Assembly (NCBI GenBank): GCA_002083365.1
Contig: LVWS01000033.1
Span: forward strand, 62,001-126,000
Origin: Nitrospira sp. SG-bin1
GTDB taxonomy: Bacteria > Nitrospirota > Nitrospiria > Nitrospirales > Nitrospiraceae
Direction of reading: 5' to 3'
DNA: 64,000 nt
Shown here: positions 35,195 through 44,700 of the stretch, piece after piece
Layout: each line of letters opens with the position of its first letter
Position numbering within the stretch: the stretch's first letter is position 1
Translations under genes and position numbers: made by a program
Notes under the pieces: generated by a model
The model's input: only the letters and a program-made list of their open reading frames with translations
Database searches by the model: none
Told to the model about the DNA's origin: nothing

Positions 35195-35995
35195 ATGCCG
35201 TTGACCGCGAACATCGAGACGCCCGTGATCGAGGTCAGCCACGTCGCCACGAAATTCGGCCAGGCCGTCGTGCACGAGGACGTCAGCCTGGCCATCCACA
35301 GGGGAGAAATTTTTGCGATAGCCGGAGGCAATGGATGCGGCAAGACCACGTTGCTGCGCGAGATCATCGGCCTGATCACCCCTTCCGCCGGTACGATTCG
35401 GCTGTTCGGAATGGACAGCCGAAAATTGGAGACGGGGGACGGCCACCCGGTTCATCGCCGATTCGGCGTGATGTTCCAGCACGGCGCTTTGTTCAGTTCG
35501 TTCACGCTGGCGGAGAATGTCGCCGTGCCGCTGCGCGAGCATACGACCCTGAGCGCCGGGTTGATACGCGACATTGTCGCCGCCAAGATCGCGATGGTGG
35601 GACTCCCGCCGGACAGTGCCGCGAAATATCCCAACGAGCTCAGCGGCGGCATGCGGAGACGGGCCGCGCTCGCCCGAGCGATCGTCATGGATCCGGAGCT
35701 CTTGTTTCTCGACGAGCCGACCGCCGGCCTCGACCCGATCATCGCGGCGGGGTTTGATGATCTTGTTCTCTCGTTGAAAAGCCTCTTGGGATTGACGGTG
35801 GTGATGGTGACGCATGACTTGGACTCACTGTGGCGAATCGCGAATCGGGTGGCGGTACTCGGCCGCGGAACGGTCCTGGGAGTCGGCACCATGCAGGAGT
35901 TGTCTCGATCGGACGACCCGATCGTCCGAGATTATTTCCATGGCCCCCGCGGGCGCGCGGCGAGCGAACAGGCGGCTTGGAACAAGGAGCTGTAA
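35195..35995 (+). CDS. mlaF: Mla-type lipid ABC transporter ATPase
   Basis: A 266-residue ABC ATPase with Walker A AGGNGCGKTT (about residue 43), Q loop VMFQHGALFSSFTLAENV, signature NELSGGMRRRAALARA, Walker B LLFLDEPTAGLDP and switch His in VTHDLDS. The sequence around the Q loop is typical of MlaF. It energises the permease encoded 30 bp upstream and works with the MCE protein downstream. The stretch after it (35996-36114) has no gene. Confidence 0.92.
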   Translation: MPLTANIETPVIEVSHVATKFGQAVVHEDVSLAIHRGEIFAIAGGNGCGKTTLLREIIGLITPSAGTIRLFGMDSRKLETGDGHPVHRRFGVMFQHGALFSSFTLAENVAVPLREHTTLSAGLIRDIVAAKIAMVGLPPDSAAKYPNELSGGMRRRAALARAIVMDPELLFLDEPTAGLDPIIAAGFDDLVLSLKSLLGLTVVMVTHDLDSLWRIANRVAVLGRGTVLGVGTMQELSRSDDPIVRDYFHGPRGRAASEQAAWNKEL

Positions 35996-36114
35996 GCGAA
36001 CACATCGTTCCGTTGGGTTTTTAGTTGGGAGTGTTGAACGAGTTCACATTCGACTCAACACTAAACATCCGAAACTCGGAAGCACGTCAATGCCGAGTGA
36101 CTGAAGGACAAACG

Positions 36115-37077
36115 ATGGAACCCAAGGTCAACTATATCCTGGTCGGCTCCTTCGTGGCGTTGCTGGGAGCGGCCGTCCTGGTCGGTATTCTATGGCTGGG
36201 GAAGACGGACTACCGGGGTTCATACGATCGGTACGAGGCCTATATGAAGGAGTCGGTGGCCGGATTGAGCGTCGATTCCACCGTCAAATACCGCGGCGTC
36301 GACGTGGGCCGGGTCAAGGCGATTGCCTTGAATCCGAACAATCCGGAAGAGGTGCTGCTGACCATGGACATCGTGCGGGGGACGCCGATCAAGATCGACA
36401 CGATTGCCGTCCTGGAAACGCAGGGGCTCACCGGTCTGGCCACCGTCAACTTGACTGGAGGAAGTCGGGAATCGCCTTCATTGCAGGCTCAGGAGGGACA
36501 AACGTATCCGGTCATCAAGACAGGCCCTTCCCTCTTCGTTCGCCTGGATGAAGCCGTCTCCCGCTTACTTTCGGAAGAAGGCCTGGCCCGACTGTTGGTC
36601 GATCTTGATGCGGCCGCGAAGGGAGCGGCACAGGTCCTGGATGAAGACAATCGCACCATGCTGAAGCGAACGATCAAGGATCTCTCGGAGGTGGCCCAGA
36701 CCGTCGCAGCGCACAAGGCCCAGATCGAGCAAAGCTTGAACGGGGCGGCCAAGAGCGCCGACAATCTCGTCAAGCTCACGGCGTCACTGAATACCGAGGT
36801 TCCGACCTTGCTGGCCGGCATCAACAAGAGCGTCGCGGCACTCGGCACGGCGACGGAGGAACTGTCCCGCACGAGCAAGACCGTTGGAACGGTCGTCAAC
36901 GAAGCCAGGCCCGAATTGCAGCAGTTCACCCGCCGGACTCTGCCCGAGGCCGGCTTGTTGGTAACCGAACTGCGGCAGCTGACGGGTACGTTGACTCGTG
37001 TGGCGCGGGAATTGGAGCGGGAGCCGAGCTCGCTGGTGTTCGGAAAAAAGGCACCGGTACGCGGACCAGGGGAATAG
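36115..37077 (+). CDS. mlaD: MCE-domain lipid-binding protein (MlaD-like)
   Basis: A 320-residue protein anchored by one N-terminal helix (about residues 7-27). The MCE domain (about 37-115) has SVAGLSVDSTVKYRGVDVG and ETQGLTGLATVNLTGG. The long C-terminal part (about 135-300) is Ala/Glu/Lys-rich, probably helical and coiled, as in the extended MCE proteins that form a periplasmic bridge. In the hexamer it makes the tunnel for phospholipid transfer. The ATG at 36115 has GAAGGA seven bases upstream, which favours it over the longer frame from 36025. Confidence 0.9.
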   Translation: MEPKVNYILVGSFVALLGAAVLVGILWLGKTDYRGSYDRYEAYMKESVAGLSVDSTVKYRGVDVGRVKAIALNPNNPEEVLLTMDIVRGTPIKIDTIAVLETQGLTGLATVNLTGGSRESPSLQAQEGQTYPVIKTGPSLFVRLDEAVSRLLSEEGLARLLVDLDAAAKGAAQVLDEDNRTMLKRTIKDLSEVAQTVAAHKAQIEQSLNGAAKSADNLVKLTASLNTEVPTLLAGINKSVAALGTATEELSRTSKTVGTVVNEARPELQQFTRRTLPEAGLLVTELRQLTGTLTRVARELEREPSSLVFGKKAPVRGPGE

Positions 37078-37079
37078 CA

Positions 37080-37730
37080 GTGTGCGTTGATGCGACGATG
37101 ACCTATCGATTGGCATATGTGGGGTACGCACTGTTGCTGATGGCGACGGCCGGGTGTCTGTCTCCCTTCGGGGAGGCTCCGAAGACCCATACTTATCAAT
37201 TAAGCTTGGACAACCGACGCAGTGACACGCGCGCCGCCGATGCCGGTGCGCCGGTCCTTCTAGTCAGCCTACCGCAGGCCGAGCCGGGGTTCGAAACGCC
37301 TCGGATGGTGTACGTCAAACGGCCGTATGAGTTGGAGTATTACGCGCTCAATCAATGGGCCGATGCGCCGGCACGCATGTTCCTGCCGTTGCTCGTGCAG
37401 GTTCTGGGCGAGAGCGGCGTCTGGCGTGACGTCGTGTCCTTGCCGAGTGCGGTTCCGGAAGATTATCGTCTCGATTCGTATGGATTGACTTTACAACAGG
37501 AGTTTTTCCAACAGCCCAGCCGGGTCAGGTTGACCGCCCGCATGCAGCTCGTGGACATGAAGCAATCGTCGATCGTGGGCATGCAGACGTTTGAGGTAGC
37601 CGAACCTGCATCGAGTGAGAATGCGTACGGCGGTGTGCTGGCCGCCAACCGGGCCGTCGCCGTGATGCTGGATCAGGTGGCAGCGTGGGTCCGAGACTGC
37701 GTTCAGCGTTCACCGGGATGCCGACGGTAA
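37080..37730 (+). CDS. ABC-type transport auxiliary lipoprotein (PqiC/DUF330-like)
   Basis: A 216-residue lipoprotein: LLLMATAGC marks the lipidation site, then a domain with VLLVSLPQAEPGFETPRMVYVKRPYELEYYALNQWAD, typical of the ABC_trans_aux family. Such proteins are the outer-membrane partners of MCE transport systems (PqiC with PqiB), so here it probably serves the MlaEFD-type complex. Start GTG 37080 has AGGGGA upstream; ATG 37098 would also give a working signal peptide. The gene begins 2 bp after the MCE gene ends. Confidence 0.8.
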   Translation: MCVDATMTYRLAYVGYALLLMATAGCLSPFGEAPKTHTYQLSLDNRRSDTRAADAGAPVLLVSLPQAEPGFETPRMVYVKRPYELEYYALNQWADAPARMFLPLLVQVLGESGVWRDVVSLPSAVPEDYRLDSYGLTLQQEFFQQPSRVRLTARMQLVDMKQSSIVGMQTFEVAEPASSENAYGGVLAANRAVAVMLDQVAAWVRDCVQRSPGCRR

Positions 37731-37753
37731 CGATACTCCAAGGACCAATGGAA

Positions 37754-38113
37754 ATGGATGTCGAGAGCGGCTATGTGTTCAACGTCTTGTGTGCCTTGAC
37801 GACGGCCTGTTGGCTCGTGGCGTCCACGGCGGATCTTGAAGCCGGTGAGCGAAATCTCGCACGAGGCAAAACGATCTATGAGAAGTATTGTGTGGCCTGT
37901 CACGGCCCGCAGGGAAAAGGGGACGGAGTTGTCCAGTTTGATCCTCCCATGGCGGATCTGACATCAAGTGATGTGCTTCGGAAGTCGGATTCCAGCCTTG
38001 TGAAGAACATTCACGATGGGCGACCGAATACCGCCATGGATGCCTGGAAGTCAAAACTATCAGACGAAGCCGTCCGAGACGTGTTGGCCTATGTTCTGAC
38101 ATTCCCACGCTGA
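37754..38113 (+). CDS. Small monohaem cytochrome c
   Basis: A ~119-residue secreted cytochrome with a signal peptide (about residues 5-28), haem motif YCVACHGPQG (Cys46) and the family pattern PPMADLTSSD ... GRPNTAMDAWKSKLSDEAVRDVLAYV, in which the Met is the likely haem ligand. Three similar cytochromes are at 51423, 57888 and 59863. AAGGA nine bases before ATG 37754 supports this start over 37748 and the longer open frame. Its stop overlaps the next gene's ATG (ATGA). It should carry electrons in the periplasm. Confidence 0.85.
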   Translation: MDVESGYVFNVLCALTTACWLVASTADLEAGERNLARGKTIYEKYCVACHGPQGKGDGVVQFDPPMADLTSSDVLRKSDSSLVKNIHDGRPNTAMDAWKSKLSDEAVRDVLAYVLTFPR

Positions 38114-38607
38114 TGAACCGATGCACCAGTATGAAAGCCTCCTGGAAAACCGGGCTCGGTTTCGGACTGACGTCGGGGGTCATCACCACGGTGGGGCTCA
38201 TCGTCGGTCTTCATTCGGGAACTCATTCACGAACTGCGGTTCTCGGGGGTATTTTGACTATCGCCATCGCCGACGCGTTGTCTGACGCGTTGGGAATCCA
38301 CATCGCGGAAGAAGCCAACCGACGCGGTCCCAGTGCTCATGTGTGGGAATCGACCGCCGTCACGTTTGCGGCCAAGTTCACGGTCGCCGTCTCTTTTGCG
38401 ATTCCGGTCCTGCTGCTGTCGTTGGAAACGGCCGTCATCGCGAGCCTCATTTGGGGAATCAGCTTACTCTGTCTCCTTAGTTGGATCATGGCTCGAGCCC
38501 AACAGCTGCCGACGTGGACCGTCGTGGGAGAACACCTGATCATCGCCTGTGCCGTCATCGTGATCACATTCTATCTTGGACGATTTGTCAGCAAAACGTT
38601 CGGCTGA
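38113..38607 (+). CDS. VIT1/CCC1-like membrane protein
   Basis: A 164-residue protein with five hydrophobic segments. The segment AVLGGILTIAIADALSDALGIHIAEEA resembles the first helices of VIT/CCC1 iron-manganese transporters, including conserved Asp and Glu residues, but the protein is shorter than typical members (~230) and lacks the cytoplasmic metal-binding loop. A function in iron or manganese export is a suggestion only. It is translationally coupled to the cytochrome gene before it. Confidence 0.55.
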   Translation: MNRCTSMKASWKTGLGFGLTSGVITTVGLIVGLHSGTHSRTAVLGGILTIAIADALSDALGIHIAEEANRRGPSAHVWESTAVTFAAKFTVAVSFAIPVLLLSLETAVIASLIWGISLLCLLSWIMARAQQLPTWTVVGEHLIIACAVIVITFYLGRFVSKTFG

Positions 38608-38753
38608 CGGTCGAGCTAGTGTCTCGCCTAGTATCTCATGCCTTGTCAGTATGACCAGATACGTATCACCGTCCTGGTGGTGGTGAGGCGTCATATCAAA
38701 CATGCCGCGGCTCGTTTTCGGGGTGTTCCTATTCAGTTGGCACATCGCCGCGG

Positions 38754-38951
38754 ATGGCTCTATGGTTCTACGGTGCCATTGAGCAGACGGGAACTTCGGA
38801 TCGAATCGATCATCCTGAAGCGTGTCCTATCAAGGAGGAGCTTTTCCCTCCAGCGTCACTGCATGCAGATTTCCGGATAGAGGCGTACCTGCTTGAAGTG
38901 TCGGGGGTAACGACGACGTGCGGGATGCAAGGGTGGGTTGAACCACGATAA
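38754..38951 (+). CDS. Possible small hypothetical protein
   Basis: A 65-codon frame within an otherwise empty 359-bp gap (38608-38966). The translation has a balanced composition (ALWFYGAIEQTG, EACPIKEELFPPASLHADF, EAYLLEVSGVTTTCGMQG) and ends 15 bp before the Usp gene. There is no clear ribosome binding site and no family resemblance that I can see. An overlapping frame at 38638-38880 is less protein-like. Confidence 0.25.
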   Translation: MALWFYGAIEQTGTSDRIDHPEACPIKEELFPPASLHADFRIEAYLLEVSGVTTTCGMQGWVEPR

Positions 38952-38966
38952 TGGACTGACGCGCCG

Positions 38967-39854
38967 ATGTCTCATACGATGGGGTCTCGAATACTGTTAG
39001 CTACGGATTTTTCAGAAAGTTCCGCCTGTGCACGGGTCTATGCCGAATATTTCGCCGCCCGCCTCACCCTCCCCGTGGACCTACTGCACGTGATCGAAGG
39101 GCCGAGAGAACGAGACGACCATGAGTCAGATCCTGAGAGAACGGACGAAGTAAGTCGGCTCCTCGAAGAGCAGCGCAAATTGCTCGCCGGTGGAATTGCC
39201 GTCACCATGAGCCAGGTGAGAGGGCGACCCAGTGACCAAATTGTCAGTACGGCACAGCGACTGGGCGCCGATTTGGTTGTCATGGGAATGCAAGGTCATA
39301 CACACACCCCGTTTGGGTTGATCGGAAGTACCGTTGAACGGGTCATCGGTGCCGCCGCCTGTCCCGTCCTATCCGTCCCGTTGCCGCAGAAAGAAGCCAG
39401 CCCTTGTTCCCTAAGTGAGTCGGCGGCGGTCTTGATTCGTCGAATTCTGGTGCCGATCGACCAGTCCACATCTTCGTTGAATGCTCTGGAGTATGCGATG
39501 TGGTTGGCAGACCGGCTCAAAGCCGGCCTGGTGTTGATGCATGTCCTGCAACCGTGCCAGAACCCCCAGGATACGATCCATGTCGCGAACGAGGAAACGA
39601 ACCGCACGGTGTGGCTAAGCCGATTAACCGAGCTAGCGACCAGGGCACGCTCGTACGGTCTCGCTGCGGAGCAGGAGATTCGGGATGGTATCACGCAAGA
39701 CTCGATTCTCGCCGGAGCCCTTCAACACCATTGTGATCTCATCGTGATGGGAACACACGCCGCACGCCATACCAGTCCGCCCCTTGGGAGTGTGGCCAAG
39801 GCGGTGTTACGCCAGGCGACCAGTCCGGTGCTGACCGTCAAGGACTCGCGTTGA
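38967..39854 (+). CDS. Tandem universal stress protein
   Basis: Two UspA domains in one 295-residue chain (about residues 5-140 and 155-293). Each has the ATP-binding loop pattern G-2x-G-9x-G(S/T): VMGMQGHTHTPFGLIGSTVERV in domain 1 and VMGTHAARHTSPPLGSVAKAV in domain 2, the latter with an Ala where the first Gly of the loop is expected. Start motifs are RILLATDFSESS and RILVPIDQSTSS. Tandem Usps respond to starvation and redox stress. The DsrE-like and OsmC-like genes follow. Confidence 0.88.
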   Translation: MSHTMGSRILLATDFSESSACARVYAEYFAARLTLPVDLLHVIEGPRERDDHESDPERTDEVSRLLEEQRKLLAGGIAVTMSQVRGRPSDQIVSTAQRLGADLVVMGMQGHTHTPFGLIGSTVERVIGAAACPVLSVPLPQKEASPCSLSESAAVLIRRILVPIDQSTSSLNALEYAMWLADRLKAGLVLMHVLQPCQNPQDTIHVANEETNRTVWLSRLTELATRARSYGLAAEQEIRDGITQDSILAGALQHHCDLIVMGTHAARHTSPPLGSVAKAVLRQATSPVLTVKDSR

Positions 39855-39969
39855 CTCATCCGTGTCTCGCCTCATGCCGCCTAGCATAAAAACTGATACA
39901 CTGGTGCGAACGTGGCCGGCACTGTGTCGGAGCATCCGGCTATCCCGCTCGATTGCCAAAGGAGCGATG

Positions 39970-40416
39970 ATGATCCGACCATTACTGACGTTGGCCTGCG
40001 TGGTTGTCTGGACCTCCTCCTATTCCGGTCCTGGGATGTCGGTGGCGGCGCAATCGACCGAGGAACGGTCGCACCGGGTTGTGATTCACCTCAACTCCGG
40101 CGACGAAAAGGTTCAGCGCGCCGCGCTGAACAACATCAGGAATCTCCATCAGGAACTCGGGCCCCAGAATCTCACGGTTGAACTGGTCGTGCATGGGGCA
40201 GCCCTCCCTCTCCTCATCAAGAAAGTGACGCCATTGGCGGAGGAACTGGCTGACTTACAACGCACCTCCGGCGTGCGCTACACCGCCTGTTCCAACACCA
40301 TGAAGACTCTCAAGGTGACAAGAGAGGATTTGATCGATGAGGTAGGCGATACGGTACCGGCGATGGTGAGACTCATGCAGAGACAAGAACAGGGTTGGAT
40401 CTATATCAAGCCGTGA
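39970..40416 (+). CDS. Secreted DsrE-family protein
   Basis: A 148-residue protein with a signal peptide (about residues 1-25) and a DsrE/YchN-like fold: VVIHLNSGDEKVQRAALNNIRN, then LTVELVVHGAALPLLIK, and a single Cys in SGVRYTACSNTMK at the place where DsrE-family sulfur carriers have their active Cys. Periplasmic members of this family occur near sulfur oxidation genes; a sulfur-binding role is inferred. ATG 39970 is chosen because AAAGGAG ends five bases before it, while the longer frame from 39862 would lack a signal peptide. Confidence 0.75.
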   Translation: MIRPLLTLACVVVWTSSYSGPGMSVAAQSTEERSHRVVIHLNSGDEKVQRAALNNIRNLHQELGPQNLTVELVVHGAALPLLIKKVTPLAEELADLQRTSGVRYTACSNTMKTLKVTREDLIDEVGDTVPAMVRLMQRQEQGWIYIKP

Positions 40417-40461
40417 AGAAAGTGCGAGATGACAGCCGATCGCAAGAAGTGAAGAGGACGA

Positions 40462-40923
40462 ATGGAACACAAGAGCAAAGTGTATCTGTACCAAACCGCC
40501 GTGAAGCGGACGGAACAGCGAAAGGGAATCATCTCCTGCGCTGGGAAACCGGATGTTCAGGTGGCCACTCCTCCGGAGTTCAAAGGCCATGAGGACATGT
40601 GGTCCCCGGAAGATCTCTTCGTGGCATCCGCCAACGTCTGTTTGATGACGATGTTTCTGGCCATGGCCGAGCGAGCCGGACTCGCCTTTTCCGCTTACGA
40701 AAGCACGGCGGAGGGCCGGCTGGAATTGGTGGAGGGGAAATTCCGATTCACGACGATCACCATCAAACCTTCCCTCGCCTTGAAGTCCGGAAGTGACGCG
40801 GTCAAGGCCAGGGAGCCGATTGAAAAAGCCGAGCGCAATTGTCTGATTTCCGACTCAATGAAAGCCACCGTGACCGTGGAACCGGTTATCCGCCCTGCGG
40901 ACGACTTGCCGCCGATCCTATGA
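40462..40923 (+). CDS. OsmC-family protein
   Basis: A 153-residue OsmC/Ohr-fold protein. The first conserved Cys is in VASANVCLMTMFLAMAERAGL and the second in AERNCLISDSMK, the pair used for reducing organic hydroperoxides or handling persulfides. A helical segment between them fits the family. It follows the DsrE-like gene by 45 bp; a second OsmC member is at 54130, also beside sulfur genes. Peroxidase and sulfur roles cannot be told apart from sequence. Confidence 0.82.
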   Translation: MEHKSKVYLYQTAVKRTEQRKGIISCAGKPDVQVATPPEFKGHEDMWSPEDLFVASANVCLMTMFLAMAERAGLAFSAYESTAEGRLELVEGKFRFTTITIKPSLALKSGSDAVKAREPIEKAERNCLISDSMKATVTVEPVIRPADDLPPIL

Positions 40924-40962
40924 CTTGTGAGCGCGGGTGTTGTGTGACGAGGACTCTGTCGA

Positions 40963-41736
40963 CTAAGGCGGTGACCGTTGCTCGAAGTCGCACTGAGTAA
41001 CCGATTCTAATCTCCGAGCGGCCACGGCGGCTTCCCATCCCGGTTCACAGGGGAGCAGAAGTACGCTAAGCGTATCTGGGAACAGGCTACCCAATCGAAC
41101 CCGAACGTCCCCGTCGACTCCGTCCGCTTCAAGAAGAATCTCGCAATGGGACAAGCCTTGGAGACCGATACCCTGTGCCTTGAGCAGTGCCTCTTTCGCC
41201 ACCCAGTAGCGGAAGAATATTCTCGCGCGCCGTTCCGGGGGCGACTCCTCAATTGCCGTATGTTCGGAGCGCGCGAAAAATCGCTCAGATAGTTTCGTAA
41301 CGTCGACATCCGAACGGACGAGTTCAAGGTCGACTCCGATTTCCTGTCCTTTGGAGACGGCGATGAGCGCACGGCCATGGGCATGGGATAAATTGAACGT
41401 GATCGCAGATCGATCTCGTAGGTTCCCCGCCAGGAAGGGCTTGCCTGTGGCACTGTGATCCAGCACGATTTTATCCGGTGGGACTCCGAGGTATTTGCCG
41501 AGCACGGCTCTGAGACCTCCGTGTGCCAACACATAGTGCCGCCGATGTTCCTCGCGAACCAGACGGGCCGCTCGATGCCGCTCTCCCTCATCCAACCACC
41601 CCGCACAGCGCTCCAAACTTTGTGACGTTCCGTGGAGCTCCAGCCCCCAGAGATGAACGGCATGTTGTTCAAGACGGGGATGACCCGGTTGACTTGTATC
41701 GGCGAGACGCTCAATTGATGTGAACGACATCAACAT
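40963..41736 (-). CDS. 4'-phosphopantetheinyl transferase, Sfp type
   Basis: Transfers the phosphopantetheine arm of coenzyme A to carrier domains. The 257-residue length fits Sfp-type enzymes. Conserved motifs are ATGKPFLAG, FNLSHAHGRALIAVS, IGVDLELVR (magnesium-binding Asp/Glu) and RYWVAKEALLKAQGIGL. It is 54 bp downstream of the giant synthetase on the same strand, so the two form an operon and this enzyme presumably activates its three carrier domains. AGGA lies seven bases before the ATG at 41736. A second ATG lies two codons downstream. Confidence 0.93.
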   Translation of the reverse strand: MLMSFTSIERLADTSQPGHPRLEQHAVHLWGLELHGTSQSLERCAGWLDEGERHRAARLVREEHRRHYVLAHGGLRAVLGKYLGVPPDKIVLDHSATGKPFLAGNLRDRSAITFNLSHAHGRALIAVSKGQEIGVDLELVRSDVDVTKLSERFFARSEHTAIEESPPERRARIFFRYWVAKEALLKAQGIGLQGLSHCEILLEADGVDGDVRVRLGSLFPDTLSVLLLPCEPGWEAAVAARRLESVTQCDFEQRSPP

Positions 41737-41790
41737 ATTGTTATCCTGATGCCACCGTTTTTGCTGTTCGGCAAAAGAAGGTGATGAAAG

Positions 41791-44700
41791 TCACGCAGCT
41801 CGATTATTCGACGGGACCGGCGTGTCCTGCGTGCATTCGGCGATATAGCGTCGAATGTGGGAGGATATTTCCTCAACAGACGGCGAAACAACCAGGTCGG
41901 TCGTTCGTCGAACCGCCACCTCTATAGTCTGGCACCCTCCGCCCGCCAGTTCGCTCCAGACACGCCTGGTATCATGCTCCATGACCCGTTGAGAGGCCAC
42001 GAAGTTGAGTATGCGCCCGGGATAGGGATGCATCGTATAGCGGGCTGCCGCACGGAACATCGCAAGCCGCATATGGTTGTACTGACGATGTTCCGGGTCG
42101 CTTTCACGCGGTCTGTAGAACCGTGACAAGAGCAGGTTGCTATTATACTGCAGGACTTGAAGCCAATCCTTCATAGGTGTACGCCGGAGTTCGCCGAAGG
42201 CGCTCAAAGTTATAGAAAGGAGTTCCGACGGGAATGCCAGTGCGGTTGGGGAATCATAACTATACTTATACGAGCTGTACGAAATTGGATGCCAGCTATT
42301 CAAGATAACCAGCGTGACCGCTTCCTTCTGGTCGACCAATTGTTGGGCGATCTCATAGGCGACAAGCCCGCCGGTACATACGCCGATGATGATATAGGGC
42401 CCTTGGGGAAAGCGTGAGCGGATTTCAGCGATGTAGTGTCTTGCCATCTCCGGCACTGAGTCATATGGTTCCACTTTCCCATCGTATCCCCGGGCTTGTA
42501 AGCCGTACACGGGATGGGCCTGGCCGAGAAGCCGTGCGAACTGCGCGAACCACAATATTCCTCCTCCCGCTGCCGACACCAAAAACACGGGGGTGGCCGA
42601 ACCGCTTGGCTGCATGGCGATCAGTGACTGCCACGGCGATGTCCGCTGATCCTGCACAAGGAGCGACGTGAGCGTGGCGATCGTCGGCGCCTGAAACAGC
42701 GTGGAGAGGGGAAGCTGTCGGCCATAGACCTGTTCAATAAGATAGAACAGTTGAGCGGCTTTGAGCGAATGGCCGCCCAGATCGAAGAAGTTGTCGTGGA
42801 TCCCGATGTCATTGATGCCGAACACCTGTTGCCACAACACCGCCATTTGCACATCCGTTCGATCGGTCGGGAGGACACGGACAGCGGCAGTCGGGAGAGC
42901 GGAAGCCGGAGCCGGGAGTGCTTTCCTGTCGATCTTGTTATTGGCTGTCAATGGCATGGCATCCAGAAAGACGAACAGCGACGGGATCATATAGTCTGGA
43001 ATCTGGGATCTCAGAAATGCACGGAGTTCCGACTGGCTTGGAACAGGGCCATCTTGGCAAACCACATACGCCACCAATTGCTTGACACCTTGCTGCTCTT
43101 CCCGTGCCGTGACCACTGCTTGACGGACTGCTGAATGACGACTCAGTGCCGCCTCAATATCACCCAATTCTACTCGGAATCCTCGAATCTTGACCTGGTT
43201 ATCCAGGCGACCCAGATGCACGATGCGTCCGTCCGGCTGGTAACGGGCGAGGTCTCCCGTCCGATACAGCCTCGAGAGGGGCTCCGGAGAAAAGGGATGA
43301 GGGATGAACCGCTCCTTTGTCAACTCAGGCCGTCCTCGATAGCCACGGGCCACTCCATCGCCGCCGATATAGAGTTCGCCGGACACTCCGACGGGAACCG
43401 GTTGAAGGAATTGATCCAGAATATACACGTCCGTGTTGGCGATCGGTCTTCCAATAGTGATCTCCCGATCGGTCCGTTCGATCTTCTCGATTGTGGACCA
43501 GATTGTCGTTTCGGTCGGCCCATACATGTTCCACAAGGCGCGGCTTCGGTCCAACAAGGATGCCGCCAGGTCGGGAGACAAGCCCTCCCCTCCGCAGAGG
43601 ACCGTCAAGTTCTCGCTGCCTCGCCAGCCGGCTTCCACCAACATGCGCCACGTCGCCGGGGTCGCTTGCATGATCGTCGGCTGTACGGCCTCGCAAAGAT
43701 CACGCAGTTGTCGCCCGTCCATCGCAACCGTTCGGCTGGCGATTTCGATCCGGGCCCCGGCCAGCAATGGCACATACAATTCCAATCCAAAGATATCGAA
43801 GGAGATGGTCGTCACGGATAGCATGATATCTCGAGCGGTACATCCCGGCTCGTGCAGCATCGACCACAAGAAGTTCACCAGCGCGCGGTGCGGAATTTCC
43901 ACGCCCTTAGGCTTTCCGGTCGATCCCGACGTATAGAGGATATACGCCAGATCTTGAGGCGTCGCGATCGGCCCTAAGTTGTGGTCAGATTCCCGCGTGA
44001 GGCGTTCCCCCTCCCGATCAAGACACAGCAAGCGGCAGGCTTGGGCGTCAAACCGATCGGATAACTCGGTCGATGTCAGTACGGCGGCGACCGAAGCATC
44101 CTCTGCCATGAACCGGAGGCGATCCCGCGGAAAATCCGGGTCGAGCGGGACATAGGCCGCGCCGCTTTTCAGCACGGCCAGCAGCGCAACGACCTTCTCC
44201 AAGGATCGCTCGAGGCTGATTCCCACCGTCACACCGGGTTTAACGCCCAGTGTCTGGAGATAGCGTGCCAGCCTATTGGCTTGGGCGTTGAGCTCACCGT
44301 ACCGCAGCGCTGTCTGTCCCATCGATACAGCCATGGCGTCGGGCGTCTTCTGGACCTGGGCTTCAAACAGCTGAGGAACACACTCGGACCGAGGGTAGTC
44401 CCGTTGCGTGCGGTTCCAATCCAGCAATATCTGTCGCCTCTCGGGCTCCGTCAAAGTCGGGAGCTCGGACAGCTTGCGGTTGGGGGTTGCCAATGCGCCT
44501 TGGAGCAGGGCCCGATATTGTCCCAACATCCGTTCCGCGGTCCGGGGTTCGAAGAGATCCGTATTGAAAGACAGGTAGGCTCTTCGCGAGAACTCCGTCT
44601 CGATCGTCAAGCTTAGGTCGAATTGCGCGGCTTGGGTTTCCACTTCGAAGGGCACCCAACTCAACCCCTGGACGTTGATCTCCCCGATAGGGGCATTCGG

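Noticed and set aside
38734..38752. TTGGCACATCGCCGC as a sigma-54 promoter before the Usp gene
   Set aside because: GG and GC are not ten bases apart; no -12 element.
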